A stretch of 64,000 nt of DNA from Bosea sp. F3-2 (GTDB taxonomy: Bacteria; Pseudomonadota; Alphaproteobacteria; Rhizobiales; Beijerinckiaceae). Made by a program: the position numbers and the translations under genes. The notes below the pieces were generated by a model. It was not told the DNA's origin, ran no database searches, and worked only from the letters and a program-made list of their open reading frames with translations. Shown piece after piece: positions 46,017 through 54,645 of the stretch; the stretch's first letter is position 1; each line of letters opens with the position of its first letter. The DNA lies in contig NZ_CP042331.1 of assembly GCF_008253865.1 (NCBI RefSeq), positions 4,553,501-4,617,500 of the forward strand. The letters are read 5' to 3'.

Positions 46017-48089
46017 TCACCGCCACATGCCACGCATCTTAGCTCTGACATCGACCTTCGGACCTCCGGAAGACATACGCCCGCCTTCTCCGGCTGAAGA
46101 GAGCGGCCAAGCGACCCGCTCGAACTGCCCAAGCAGGCCATTCGGAATGAAACGCGTGCGGTTCGCGTAGACGTGGCGATCACCGGTCGCGGATTGGCCG
46201 TGGGTGAAGAAGCGCTGCGGCACGACGAGATGCAGATCGTCCTTGGCGCGCGTCATCGCGACATAGAGCAGGCGTCGCTCCTCCTCGATCTCGTCTTTGG
46301 CACCCGCGCCGAGATCGATCGGAATGCAGCCGTCGACGACGTTCATGACGAAGACCGACTTCCACTCCTGCCCTTTCGCCGAGTGGATCGTCGAAAGGAT
46401 CAGATAGTCCTCGTCGAGATGTGGAACCCCGGCCTGATCGCTGGTTGCGTCCGGCGGATCGAGCGTGAGTTCCGTCAGGAAGCGCTCTCGCGACGGGTAG
46501 CCGCTGGCGATCTGCTCAAGCTGCACCAGATCGGTCTGCCGGGTTGAGGCATCTTCATGGATCCGCTCGAGATGCGGCTCGTACCAGCGACGGGCGCGCT
46601 CGATCTCGCCGGGCCAGCCTGCCCTACCGGAACGGAGTTCGCCGACCGCGGCGAGGAACTCCGGCCAGTCCTGGCCGGCGCGCTGCGGGGCCGGAGCGTC
46701 TTCCAGTGCTTCGATCGGAGCGGCCGCTTGCCCGATATGATCCAGGACGCGTTGTGCCGAGGTCGGCCCCACCCCCGGCAGGAGCTGCAACACCCGGAAC
46801 CCGGCGACGCGATCGCGCGGGTTTTCGACGAAGCGCAGCAGCGCCAGTAGATCCTTGATATGGGCGCTGTCGAGGAATTTGAGTCCGCCGAACTTCACGA
46901 ATGGGATGTTGCGGCGGGTGAGCTCGATTTCGAGCGGACCGCTGTGATGTGAGGCCCGGAACAGCACGGCCTGCTGCTTCAAGGTCGAGCCGCCCTCGCG
47001 GTTCTCAAGAACCTTCTCGGCGATAAAGCGCGCCTGATCGGCTTCATCGCGAACATGGACGAGTTGTGGCGGTGATCCGGCTGCGCGATCGGTCCAGAGG
47101 TTCTTGGTGAAGCGCTCGGCCGCCAGGTCGATCACGGCGTTGGCAGCCGAGAGGATGGCGCTGGTCGAGCGATAGTTCTGGTCGAGTGTGATCACCTCTG
47201 CTGGCGGCGAGAAGGCGGCCGGGAAGTCGAGGATGTTGCGGACGGTCGCCGCCCGGAACGAATAGATCGACTGGGCGTCGTCGCCGACGACCGTGAGGCC
47301 CCGGCCGTCGGGCTTGAGCGCCAGCAGGATCGAGGACTGGAGTCGGTTGGTGTCCTGGTACTCGTCCACCATGACGTGGTCGAAGCGCGAGCCGACATCC
47401 GCGGCAATGTCCGGATCGGTCATGGCCTGGGCCCAATAGAGCAGCAGGTCGTCGTAATCGAGCACGTTCTGCTGCTGCTTGGCCTCGACATAGGCAGCGA
47501 ACAGTTCCTTCAGCTCGGCCGCCCAGGCGACGCACCAGGGATAGGACTGGCTGAGCACCTCCTCGATCGGCAGCTCCGCATTCACGCAGCGCGAGTAGAC
47601 CGCCAGGCAGGTTCCCTTGGTCGGGAAGCGCGACTCAGTCTTGGAGAAGCCGAGTTCGTGCCGGACGAGGTTCATCTGGTCGGCCGCGTCCTCGCGATCA
47701 TGGATCGTGAAGGCGGGGTCGAGCCCGAGCTGATCGGCACAGTCGCGCAGGAGCCGCGCCCCGATGCCGTGGAAGGTCCCCGCCCATGTCAGCGCATCGC
47801 TGAGCACGCCGGCGCCGTCGCCGAGAACCTTGCGCGCGATCCGCTCGACGCGCTTCGCCATCTCCGAGGCCGCACGGCGCGAAAACGTCATCAGCAGGAT
47901 CCGCCGCGGATCGGCGCCGCTGACCAGGAGATGCGCGACGCGATGCGCCAGCGTGTTGGTCTTGCCCGATCCGGCACCCGCGATGACGAGCAGCGGGGCC
48001 GCTGCCACCACGCCGACGCCGTGCACGACGGCGCGTCGCTGCGTCGGGTTGAGCGTATCGAGATAGGTGATCGGCGTGACAGCGTTCAT
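46017..48089 (-). CDS. UvrD/PcrA-family DNA helicase
   Basis: The 690-residue superfamily 1A helicase has the Q-motif LNPTQRRAV, Walker A GAGSGKT (38-44), motif Ia TFSRRAASEM, Walker B DEYQDT (242-247), GDDAQSIYSFRAA, DQNYRS and STIHSAKGQEWKSVFV. It is a 3'-5' DNA translocase for repair or recombination. It is shorter than housekeeping UvrD and has a distinct C-terminus. It is the nearest full-size gene to the Ku pair and may share their role. Confidence 0.93.
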   Translation of the reverse strand: MNAVTPITYLDTLNPTQRRAVVHGVGVVAAAPLLVIAGAGSGKTNTLAHRVAHLLVSGADPRRILLMTFSRRAASEMAKRVERIARKVLGDGAGVLSDALTWAGTFHGIGARLLRDCADQLGLDPAFTIHDREDAADQMNLVRHELGFSKTESRFPTKGTCLAVYSRCVNAELPIEEVLSQSYPWCVAWAAELKELFAAYVEAKQQQNVLDYDDLLLYWAQAMTDPDIAADVGSRFDHVMVDEYQDTNRLQSSILLALKPDGRGLTVVGDDAQSIYSFRAATVRNILDFPAAFSPPAEVITLDQNYRSTSAILSAANAVIDLAAERFTKNLWTDRAAGSPPQLVHVRDEADQARFIAEKVLENREGGSTLKQQAVLFRASHHSGPLEIELTRRNIPFVKFGGLKFLDSAHIKDLLALLRFVENPRDRVAGFRVLQLLPGVGPTSAQRVLDHIGQAAAPIEALEDAPAPQRAGQDWPEFLAAVGELRSGRAGWPGEIERARRWYEPHLERIHEDASTRQTDLVQLEQIASGYPSRERFLTELTLDPPDATSDQAGVPHLDEDYLILSTIHSAKGQEWKSVFVMNVVDGCIPIDLGAGAKDEIEEERRLLYVAMTRAKDDLHLVVPQRFFTHGQSATGDRHVYANRTRFIPNGLLGQFERVAWPLSSAGEGGRMSSGGPKVDVRAKMRGMWR

Positions 48090-48155
48090 GACGGCGACCT
48101 GTTTGATACGGATTCGCTCAAACCTACCATGTCGAATGACAGGTCTTCGGCAGGA

Positions 48156-48476
48156 TCAACGACGCTTGGCATCGCGCGCAGCTCCCCTTCCTCGATACCA
48201 TGTCCCCCAATGCGCACCGCGGCCGCGATCGCGGGGGTCGAACTCGATTCCGCCCATGATGTCCCTGAAGCGTGCCGCCTGGTCCGGATCGGAGAAGCAG
48301 AACACGCGGTAGTGCTTTCCGTCGTGAGCGACTTCATGTCCACGAGAGCACAGCGATGATAGAGGCCCTGTAGCTGGAACTATCCCAAGGCCAAGACCGT
48401 CCGGAATTTCGACGGCGACCTGATAGGGCCACACCCGATCAATCTCCGCCTTGGAAAGCTCACCCTTGCGCCTCAC
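48156..48476 (-). CDS. Unknown protein, second gene of an overlapping pair
   Basis: The 106-residue product has CSRGHEVAHDGKHYRVFCFSDPDQAARFRDIMGG in its middle (about residues 42-76), a compact strand-helix pattern. A basic C-terminus is rich in R and G. It overlaps the upstream 77-residue gene by four bases (ATGA), so they are co-translated. No domain was recognised. It lies between the helicase and Ku genes. Confidence 0.6.
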   Translation of the reverse strand: MRRKGELSKAEIDRVWPYQVAVEIPDGLGLGIVPATGPLSSLCSRGHEVAHDGKHYRVFCFSDPDQAARFRDIMGGIEFDPRDRGRGAHWGTWYRGRGAARDAKRR

Positions 48477-48706
48477 AGCTCATCGACCGTGCGAGGCCGG
48501 CGCCAGCCTTCGGAGAACCGGCCTCGCAGGAAGCCGCGAGAGGCCGCAGCGTCTGCATCCGCGGCCATGACGGCCAAGTCACGCAGCAGCATGCGGATTG
48601 CCTCACGAGCATCGCCGCCGGCTTCCTCCAAAACTGCATCAATCTCATGATCGGCAACGGCAAAAAGGTCCACTTCAGACGGGCTCTGGGGCGCGACTGC
48701 TGACAT
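48473..48706 (-). CDS. Small helical protein, first gene of an overlapping pair
   Basis: The start is taken at MSAVAPQ (48706). The 77-residue product is a single helical domain (FAVADHEIDAVLEEAGGDAREAIRMLLRDLAVMAADADAAASRG) with a UBA-like or antitoxin-like look. It overlaps the next gene. No toxin motif is seen in the partner, so a toxin-antitoxin role is only a possibility. Confidence 0.55.
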   Translation of the reverse strand: MSAVAPQSPSEVDLFAVADHEIDAVLEEAGGDAREAIRMLLRDLAVMAADADAAASRGFLRGRFSEGWRRPRTVDEL

Positions 48707-48810
48707 TGTTCTCATCCTCGATATGGGAACATTATGAGAACAAAGCATCCTGATGAGTCAACCAGCCAGAAGTTGCGTGGAGCGAACCTCAGGTTGGGTC
48801 AGCCCTAGTC

Positions 48811-49635
48811 CTATGTCGCCTTCTTGGCCGCACGCCGCTTCGGTGTTGGTGGCTTGGCGCCCTGCTTCACGCTGGCGCGCAGGGCTTCCATGAGATCGAC
48901 AACCTTCGGCGCCTTGGATTTCTTCGCCACCTTGATGGGCTTGCCGGCGAGCTTCGCCTTCACCAGTTCGGCCACTGCGGCCTCATAGCGGTCGTCGAAC
49001 TTGGCCGGATCAAACTCGCCACGCTTGGTTTCGATGATGTGTTTGGCGAGGTCGAGCATCTCCTTCTGGATCTTCAACTTGGGGATGTCATCGAAGGCAT
49101 CGGCGGCCGAACGCACCTCGTAGTCGAAGTTCAGCGTATGGGCGACGAGGCCGAGCCCTTGGGCGCGGATCATCAGCGCGCGATAGCGCCGGAACAGCAC
49201 GGCGTGAGCGAGCGCGCCGACCTTGCTGGCCCGCAGCGCCTCTCGGATCACCGCAAACGCCTCATCGCCGACCGTGCCAGTCGGAGCCAGGTAGTAAGGC
49301 TTGTCGAAATAGATCGTGTCGATCTCGCTGCAAGGCACGAAGGCCGCCACCGCAAGCGTTTTGTTGCTCTCCGGCACGGCCTTGGCGATTTCCTCGGGCT
49401 CAACCTCGACATAGCGGTCCTTGTCGATCTCGAAGCCCTTGATCTGGTGTTCGCGGTCGACCGGTTCGTCGGTGACGGGATCGATGAATTCGCGTCGGAC
49501 GCGGTGGCCGGTATCGCGATTGATCGTATGGAACGCGATCCGCTCGGCTGTGCTCGCACCGGTATAGAGCGCCACCGGACAGCTGATCTCGCCGAATTTC
49601 AGATAGCCCTTCCAGTTCGCCCGCGCCGCAACCAT
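48811..49635 (-). CDS. ku: Bacterial Ku protein
   Basis: The 274-residue protein starts at MVAARANWKGYLKFGEISCPVALYTG, the bacterial Ku N-terminus. The Ku core ring (to about residue 230) is complete, with the FHTINRDTGHRVRREFID and FDPAKFDDRYEAAVAELV segments. The basic tail (about 235-274) is rich in K, A and P and could contact DNA or LigD. Ku binds double-strand ends and recruits the ligase in non-homologous end joining. No ligD lies in the window. It diverges from a second ku. Confidence 0.95.
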   Translation of the reverse strand: MVAARANWKGYLKFGEISCPVALYTGASTAERIAFHTINRDTGHRVRREFIDPVTDEPVDREHQIKGFEIDKDRYVEVEPEEIAKAVPESNKTLAVAAFVPCSEIDTIYFDKPYYLAPTGTVGDEAFAVIREALRASKVGALAHAVLFRRYRALMIRAQGLGLVAHTLNFDYEVRSAADAFDDIPKLKIQKEMLDLAKHIIETKRGEFDPAKFDDRYEAAVAELVKAKLAGKPIKVAKKSKAPKVVDLMEALRASVKQGAKPPTPKRRAAKKAT

Positions 49636-49761
49636 GGCACTAAACTCCGGACGCAACACCACCCGATTCAATGCCGCGTCGACCAGCATGTTCCCAGACG
49701 CGGGAACTGTTCTGGCCGATCAGCATTGAATCCGGAGTTTCGTTCGCGGAGTTACGTTGTC
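49636..49761. promoter_or_regulatory. Divergent promoter between two ku genes with inverted motifs
   Basis: AAACTCCGGA at 49642-49651 and TCCGGAGTTT at 49731-49740 are perfect inverted copies, one near each start codon. Between them GTTCCC/GGGAAC (49690-49707) forms a small palindrome. The symmetry suggests each ku has the same promoter or operator element. Confidence 0.55.
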
Positions 49762-50562
49762 ATGCCCGCTCGGACCTATTGGAAGGGCTATCTCAAGCTG
49801 TCGCTGGTGACGTGTCCGGTCGCGATGACGCCAGCGACCTCCGAAAGCGAGAAGGTCCGCTTCCATACGCTGAACAGGGACACCGGCAACCGGATCATCA
49901 GCCGCTACGTCGATGCTGAGAGCGGCAAGCCCGTCGACCCCGAAGATCAGGCCAAAGGCTACGAGGCCGAATCCGGCCGCTTCGTTGTGATCGAAGAGGA
50001 GGAGTTGGAGGCAGTCCGGCTCGACACGGTTCGCACCATCGACGTCGACGCCTTCGTGCCAAGGGATTCGATCCCGTGGGTCTACCTCGACAGCCCGCAC
50101 TATCTGGTTCCAGACGATGAGGTCGGGGTCGAGGCGTTTTCCGTGATCCGCGATGCCATGGCCGCCGCCAAGATGGTCGGCATTTCTCGCGTGGTGCTCT
50201 ACCGGCGCGAGCGGGCGGTGATGCTGGAGCCGCGCGACCGCGGCATCGTGCTTTGGACACTGCGCTACGGCGACGAGGTCCGCGACGAGAAAGCCTACTT
50301 CTCCGAGATCGACGAGGTGAAGCCGGAACCCGAGCTGCTCGACCTGGCGCAGAAGTTCATCAAGGCGAAAAGCGCCGATTGGTCGCCGGAGTTGGTCAAG
50401 GATCCGGTCCAGGAACACCTGCTGAAGCTCATCGCCTCGAAGAAGCGTCGCAAGGGCGCGCGCGTATCTGCAAGCCGCGAGGACGGCCGGCCGGCCAATG
50501 TCGTCAATCTCTTCGATGCGCTGAAGAAGAGCCTGCAGGCGGACAAGTCGCTGCGGTCTTGA
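49762..50562 (+). CDS. ku: Bacterial Ku protein (second paralogue)
   Basis: The 266-residue protein begins MPARTYWKGYLKLSLVTCPVAM. The Ku core has FHTLNRDTGNRIISRYVDAESG and later WSPELVKDPVQEHLLKLIASKKRRKG. Its short basic tail is less lysine-rich than that of the divergent paralogue, and the core differs enough that the pair is old. Rhizobia often carry several ku genes, and two may form hetero-oligomers. Confidence 0.95.
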   Translation: MPARTYWKGYLKLSLVTCPVAMTPATSESEKVRFHTLNRDTGNRIISRYVDAESGKPVDPEDQAKGYEAESGRFVVIEEEELEAVRLDTVRTIDVDAFVPRDSIPWVYLDSPHYLVPDDEVGVEAFSVIRDAMAAAKMVGISRVVLYRRERAVMLEPRDRGIVLWTLRYGDEVRDEKAYFSEIDEVKPEPELLDLAQKFIKAKSADWSPELVKDPVQEHLLKLIASKKRRKGARVSASREDGRPANVVNLFDALKKSLQADKSLRS

Positions 50563-50706
50563 CCGTATCCCCGCTCGGCCGCCCGGCCCTGAGAACGCGA
50601 CGCGCATTCATGAACGCAACCTCGCCACGAACGGGTCGCAAACGGGCGGTGGGTCGATTAGTTCCTCAAGATGAAGAGCCCGCCGGCAATCGTCGGCGGG
50701 CATGGC

Positions 50707-50928
50707 TCAGCTGAGCACCGATTGATTGTAATGAAGCAGGACGTTCCGCTTCAGATCCTCCTCATCGAGCGCCAGGGGTGCAAAGCCGGCGACGAGATAG
50801 GCGATTCTCTTGCGCTCCCTTTCATGCTCCGATTTGGGAACGGACGTCTTGACCTCGTTCCAGACGGCCTCCAGTGCGGCATGGGCCCGAGCGAGATCTG
50901 CTGGGTCGCTCAACGATGAAAACGGCAT
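50707..50928 (-). CDS. Small protein of unknown function
   Basis: The 73-residue product is all-helical (LARAHAALEAVWNEVKTSVPKSEHERERKRIAYLVAGF). GAAGGAGAC precedes the ATG, a good ribosome site. Similar short helical proteins are common in Rhizobiales accessory DNA. No function is known. Confidence 0.65.
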   Translation of the reverse strand: MPFSSLSDPADLARAHAALEAVWNEVKTSVPKSEHERERKRIAYLVAGFAPLALDEEDLKRNVLLHYNQSVLS

Positions 50929-51067
50929 GTCTCCTTCCCCCTAGAAGTGGACCGCGGAGAAGGATTTAGGAGCGGAGGAGCGGTTCGCAAGAGTGCAGAA
51001 TGACGATCGGAACAGCCGTCTCCGACCGCCGTTGAATCGTTGGTATTAGCGTTGTGTGAGGTGTGCC

Positions 51068-51310
51068 ATGGTTGCGTTGCGAAAGCCTGCAGGGCCGTCC
51101 GCGCGCCGGCCGATGCCACCTCGGCGCGAGCTTTATCGGGAGCGCTGCCAAGATGAGTATGGCAACCACTATATCGTCATTGTCTGGAGCGAGTGGCCCG
51201 GCCTCCCAACGACGTCCTACACGCTCAAGGACGGCACGCCGGTTCGTTACGAAGACGAGTACCGCTTCTCGCTTCCGTCGGGGAAAATGCTAACTCGTTG
51301 CGAGGATTGA
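51068..51310 (+). CDS. Small protein of unknown function
   Basis: The start is placed at MVALRKP (51068), with TGAGG upstream. The 80-residue product has a basic N-terminus, then a beta-rich core (DEYGNHYIVIVWSEWP, SYTLKDGTPVRYEDEYRFSLPSGKML). The sequence looks like a small SH3- or SPOR-like beta domain, but no family was recognised. Confidence 0.6.
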   Translation: MVALRKPAGPSARRPMPPRRELYRERCQDEYGNHYIVIVWSEWPGLPTTSYTLKDGTPVRYEDEYRFSLPSGKMLTRCED

Positions 51311-51393
51311 TCCACCGCATCCAGCGATCCGGCGAAGCCCAACCTTAATGCGCAAAATCGCTGCGCAGATAATGGGGCTTAGGAGGGCAACAC

Positions 51394-51597
51394 ATGAATC
51401 TCACAAATCGCAGGCTGCGAGGTCGAGATGGGCGCAATCAAGCCGAAGGGCAGATGGCGTGCGACCTTCAAGCACGTTACGACCGCCTCACCGTACTGGC
51501 CCGAGGGTTTGAAGCGGTAGGCGACAAGATTGATGCTGAACGCCATTATCAGCAGGCCGATCACTATCGCCGATTGTTGAACCGCAAAGCCGCATAG
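51394..51597 (+). CDS. Short DUF4167-like protein
   Basis: The 67-residue product has TAGGAGG nine bases before the ATG. Residues about 27-65 (QARYDRLTVLARGFEAVGDKIDAERHYQQADHYRRLLN) match the helical core of DUF4167, which binds RNA-like partners in alphaproteobacteria. The normal long glutamine/glycine-rich and basic C-terminal part is missing, so this is a stripped-down version. Confidence 0.65.
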   Translation: MNLTNRRLRGRDGRNQAEGQMACDLQARYDRLTVLARGFEAVGDKIDAERHYQQADHYRRLLNRKAA

Positions 51598-51707
51598 GGG
51601 CTCCAGCTCGGCTCTTTCGCGCCCTCTGGGAGAATCATCGGCCGCGATTTCGATCCGTCGCAGGCGATCCGCAATGGACAGCTCGTCGCGGGAACGCCCC
51701 GCGCGAC

Positions 51708-51875
51708 CTAGCCGAACTTCTGAATGGCCAGAAGCATCGCAATAGCCCCTATCCACGCGGCTGCATGAAGCGCAGTCTGTCCTTGAGCGGCCAGAAATTG
51801 TCGCCAGCGCGGCCGACAACCTCTCCGGATACGCTCCTCGGCATTATCGCGGCCGATTTGCTTCCAATGGCCCAT
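51708..51875 (-). CDS. Possible small single-pass membrane protein
   Basis: The 55-residue frame starts at MGHWKQIGRDNAEERIRR, with GGGAGA upstream. It ends in a hydrophobic helix (LHAAAWIGAIAMLLAI). It would be a basic, tail-anchored peptide. The support is weak because an overlapping plus-strand frame covers the same bases. Confidence 0.35.
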   Translation of the reverse strand: MGHWKQIGRDNAEERIRRGCRPRWRQFLAAQGQTALHAAAWIGAIAMLLAIQKFG

Positions 51876-52089
51876 CGTGCGGTCTCCCGACAAATGCTTA
51901 TTCGAGCGGCGCAACGGTGGGCGTGCAATCTGAAGGTCAAAGCTGTCCCAGATTTCCACAGGAGGTATTTCGCGCGCCCTCAAGTGGACGGCAAACCTCT
52001 CACCCGCTTCACCATCGCCCCTGCCTTCACGGCTCTCGTGTTCGTCGCTGTGTACCGGTGGCTGATGGGGGCTTGGCGATAGAGCGGGC

Positions 52090-52407
52090 TTATTCCGGCA
52101 GCCGCTGTCCCGCCAGAAAAGTGGCGACCGTCAGGGTGTGTTTTGGCTGCGCCCGGCAATGGCTCTCCACAACGGCAAGGATTTCGCCGTCCCCATATCG
52201 CGACAACCTCGAGCGGGAGTGCTGGCGCAGCGCATCGACCACCCATCGGCCGATCGTGTCACGCATGTCTTCGTCGGACGCCGCGCGCTTTATCCAGTGT
52301 TCGCAGGTGATGTAGTCCTGTAGGAACTCGCCCTTGCTCGGTTCAGCGCTGAGAGCACTCAAAGGAATCGCCGCAAGGCAGAGTGCCAACCACGCTCCGC
52401 GCATCAT
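52090..52407 (-). CDS. Small secreted protein of unknown function
   Basis: The 105-residue product has a clear Sec signal peptide (MMRGAWLALCLAAIPLSALSA). The mature 84 residues are helical with two cysteines (ITCEHWIKRAASDEDMRDTIGRWVVDAL, ESHCRAQ) spaced so as to form one disulfide. This is the general pattern of HdeA-like or Rap1-type small periplasmic proteins, but no specific family is recognised. Confidence 0.6.
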   Translation of the reverse strand: MMRGAWLALCLAAIPLSALSAEPSKGEFLQDYITCEHWIKRAASDEDMRDTIGRWVVDALRQHSRSRLSRYGDGEILAVVESHCRAQPKHTLTVATFLAGQRLPE

Positions 52408-52781
52408 TTTGCCCCAATCTGTCTGCCCCGGCCGCGGACTTTACCCGTTGCCGCCCTTCGGTCCAGCGGCGATATCGTTTTTCCGCGCCGTCTTTCTTCA
52501 GGCAATGGTCCCACGTCTGCGCACCGAGATTGATCGCTATGCGGCACTGAAGGCGAAGGGATGAGGTCAGCTCTCGACCCGATTGCGGACACTGGCCTGT
52601 CGCATCATCATGGGATGGATAGTGTCTATGTCCTCCACCAGACGCCCAAGGCGGTCCGGCATATTGGCGGTCCGTCGTGGTTGACATGCAGATGGGCAAT
52701 TGATCGGCACGCTAACGGCAATACTGTCGCTATTCAGAGGTAAGGGCGGTGTTCTCGCAATTGCAGCTAGGGTTCGCTATC
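52408..52781. pseudogene. Decayed fragment ending in a repeated C-terminal tail
   Basis: A plus-strand frame ends LRTEIDRYAALKAKG then stop (52561-52564). The same tail ends the fragment at 56158. The two loci stay similar for about 100 bp around the stop, including GAGGTC and CGATTGCNGAC. The upstream part has no homology or proper start. This is a relic of a duplicated gene end. Confidence 0.5.
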
Positions 52782-53186
52782 ATGCGGCTATCCCGTCCTG
52801 TATTGGCGGGGTGCCTGCTCATCGCGCCCTTTGAGGCATTGGACAGAGCTTCCGCTCAGGAATTTCAGCCAACGATGGGGACTATAGTTTCCGAAGCGCC
52901 GTACCCTTTCGTTCGCTTCATCGCGCAGGGTTTTGGCGTGCCGGACAGGATCGACCGTCCGCGGACCCATCTTCTCTTGGCACTGGAACCTTGGCCTCAC
53001 AAAGGCCCCCCGACCGGACCAAATTGGATCGGCCGGACCGAACTCAGTGAGACATGGGTGAATCTGAAGCACAGCGGCTATGCGTTCGGATGTTTATCCG
53101 TCGATCATCGGCGGAAGCCCGGGCAGTTGCCGCCCCGCAAGCCTTTCATTGGACCAACGTTATTGTCTTGCCCCGCCGCTGGATAG
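52782..53186 (+). CDS. Questionable secreted protein
   Basis: The frame starts MRLSRPVLAGCLLIAPFEALDRASAQ, a plausible signal peptide. It continues for about 134 codons with no recognised domain. The ribosome site is weak and an overlapping minus-strand frame is equally long. It may be a small exported protein or a relic. Confidence 0.3.
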   Translation: MRLSRPVLAGCLLIAPFEALDRASAQEFQPTMGTIVSEAPYPFVRFIAQGFGVPDRIDRPRTHLLLALEPWPHKGPPTGPNWIGRTELSETWVNLKHSGYAFGCLSVDHRRKPGQLPPRKPFIGPTLLSCPAAG

Positions 53187-53270
53187 AAGCGAAACGTCAG
53201 CTTTCGACCCCCGTTGCAGAAGTTGGATGTTTACCGCCAGATACGACCGATTTCCCTAAGGCTGTGAACG

Positions 53271-53657
53271 ATGCCTCTCGACAGATCTGCCTTGCTCGTG
53301 GCTGCCTTCATTGTCGCGCTTTCGGCTCCCACCGTAGCTCAGCAGCCCAAAGACGTTGACCAACTTGGTTGCTGGCAGACCGAAAGGCGTGAAGTTCCAC
53401 GCCAAGGCACGTTCCATGCTGCGTTCTGCTTTCTCAAAGGAGGGCGCATCTCTGGAGCTGACCTCCATGGGACTTCTGGACGCAGTTTAGAGGGCCGATG
53501 GCGGCGCCTAGGTCGGGCGCACGTCGAGATAGGCGGTCAGAATTGCGGTTTCAAGCGGTCGCGTGATGGTACGATGATGCTGCTTTCGGGCTGCCCGAAA
53601 TATGCGCGCCAGTGGTTTAGGGCCGAGCCCCGACACGTGCTCCTTGGCGCGCGGTAA
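53271..53657 (+). CDS. Small secreted cysteine-containing protein
   Basis: The 128-residue product has a Sec signal peptide (about 1-23, cut after TVA). The mature part contains four cysteines (GCW, FCF, NCG, GCP) spaced in the manner of two disulfides, and short strands between them. The function is unknown. Confidence 0.55.
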   Translation: MPLDRSALLVAAFIVALSAPTVAQQPKDVDQLGCWQTERREVPRQGTFHAAFCFLKGGRISGADLHGTSGRSLEGRWRRLGRAHVEIGGQNCGFKRSRDGTMMLLSGCPKYARQWFRAEPRHVLLGAR

Positions 53658-53838
53658 ACCGTCTGCTTCCGGCCCAAGTCGGACCTCGTGCGGGACGCCA
53701 TGGAGCGACCGCTGTTGGCCGAGAGCAGTCGGACTGCCTTGAGCGACCGGAATGCAAAAGCGGAATTCATCTAGTTTCGATAGACGTCGCAGTTTGGCCC
53801 ACCGGACCATAGCCAGGCCCATTGCACGCCCTCCAGGA

Positions 53839-54645
53839 TCAGGCTGGGACCAAGCCGCGCACCACACGGACCATCATGGGAAATGATCGGGGTCCATCCG
53901 GCAAGCCAACCAGATATCCGGCACGAACATGCTGCTCGATCGAAGCGCGGGCGTCATCCGAAAGTGCCATCAACATGCCTGTGACGCTGCCCGGGCCGTC
54001 GGTGAAGGTAGCCCAATAATCCGCGAAGGACTGATACTCGCAATCCACGACAACGGGAACCTCCGTCACGTCGGCGAGGCCGATCTTCCGCCACAACGCC
54101 GCTTGACCGTTAGGCCAGAATTGCTTGCGCCCCGCCCGCATGGATCTCATCCTGGCGACGTCGCTCTCAAGCACAGCACCGGTGTTATAGACGAGGTCGA
54201 AGGCGGGCATGCCACCAAAGAACTGGGTAACAGCGGACGCGACCACGCCGCCCGGACGGGTCACGCGCTTCATCTCGGCAACTACCTGTTCAATTTCCGG
54301 GATTACGTCCAGGGCCAGCGTGGAAACGGCCGCATCGAATACGTTATTGTCGAACCGCATGTGCCGGACATCGCCGTGTTCATAGGCGATATTGGGGTGG
54401 GATCGACGAAGGCGGGCTCCTTCCAGGTATCCCTCCGATGCATCAACACCGATCACATGCGCGCCCGCCTCGGCCAGTGCTTTCGTCAACACACCTGTCC
54501 CACAGGCTACATCGAGTACGCGACCGCCTGGAGCGACATTGACACGGGCGAGAAATGGGCTTGCCAGATGTTCGCTCCAGCGCCCCATGAAAGCCTCGTA
54601 GACGTCGGCATCAGCCCAATTATATCGTAGTTGTGCGGTTTCCAT
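53839..54645 (-). CDS. Class I SAM-dependent methyltransferase (Methyltransf_11/25 type)
   Basis: The 268-residue protein starts at METAQLRYNW, where GGGAGGATGG lies directly upstream; an ATG eight codons earlier is possible. Motif I is RVLDVACGTGVLTKALAEAG (about 42-61), followed by GVDAS, then VSTLALDVIPEIEQVVAEMKRVTRPGGVV (about 105-133). UbiE-like domains of this type methylate small molecules. The substrate is unknown, and the neighbours give no clue. Confidence 0.88.
   Translation of the reverse strand: METAQLRYNWADADVYEAFMGRWSEHLASPFLARVNVAPGGRVLDVACGTGVLTKALAEAGAHVIGVDASEGYLEGARLRRSHPNIAYEHGDVRHMRFDNNVFDAAVSTLALDVIPEIEQVVAEMKRVTRPGGVVASAVTQFFGGMPAFDLVYNTGAVLESDVARMRSMRAGRKQFWPNGQAALWRKIGLADVTEVPVVVDCEYQSFADYWATFTDGPGSVTGMLMALSDDARASIEQHVRAGYLVGLPDGPRSFPMMVRVVRGLVPA

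Noticed and set aside
49690..49717. LexA-type operator between the ku genes (GTTC...GAACTGTTC)
   Set aside because: The spacing does not fit the GTTC-N7-GTTC box of alphaproteobacteria, so SOS control is not supported.
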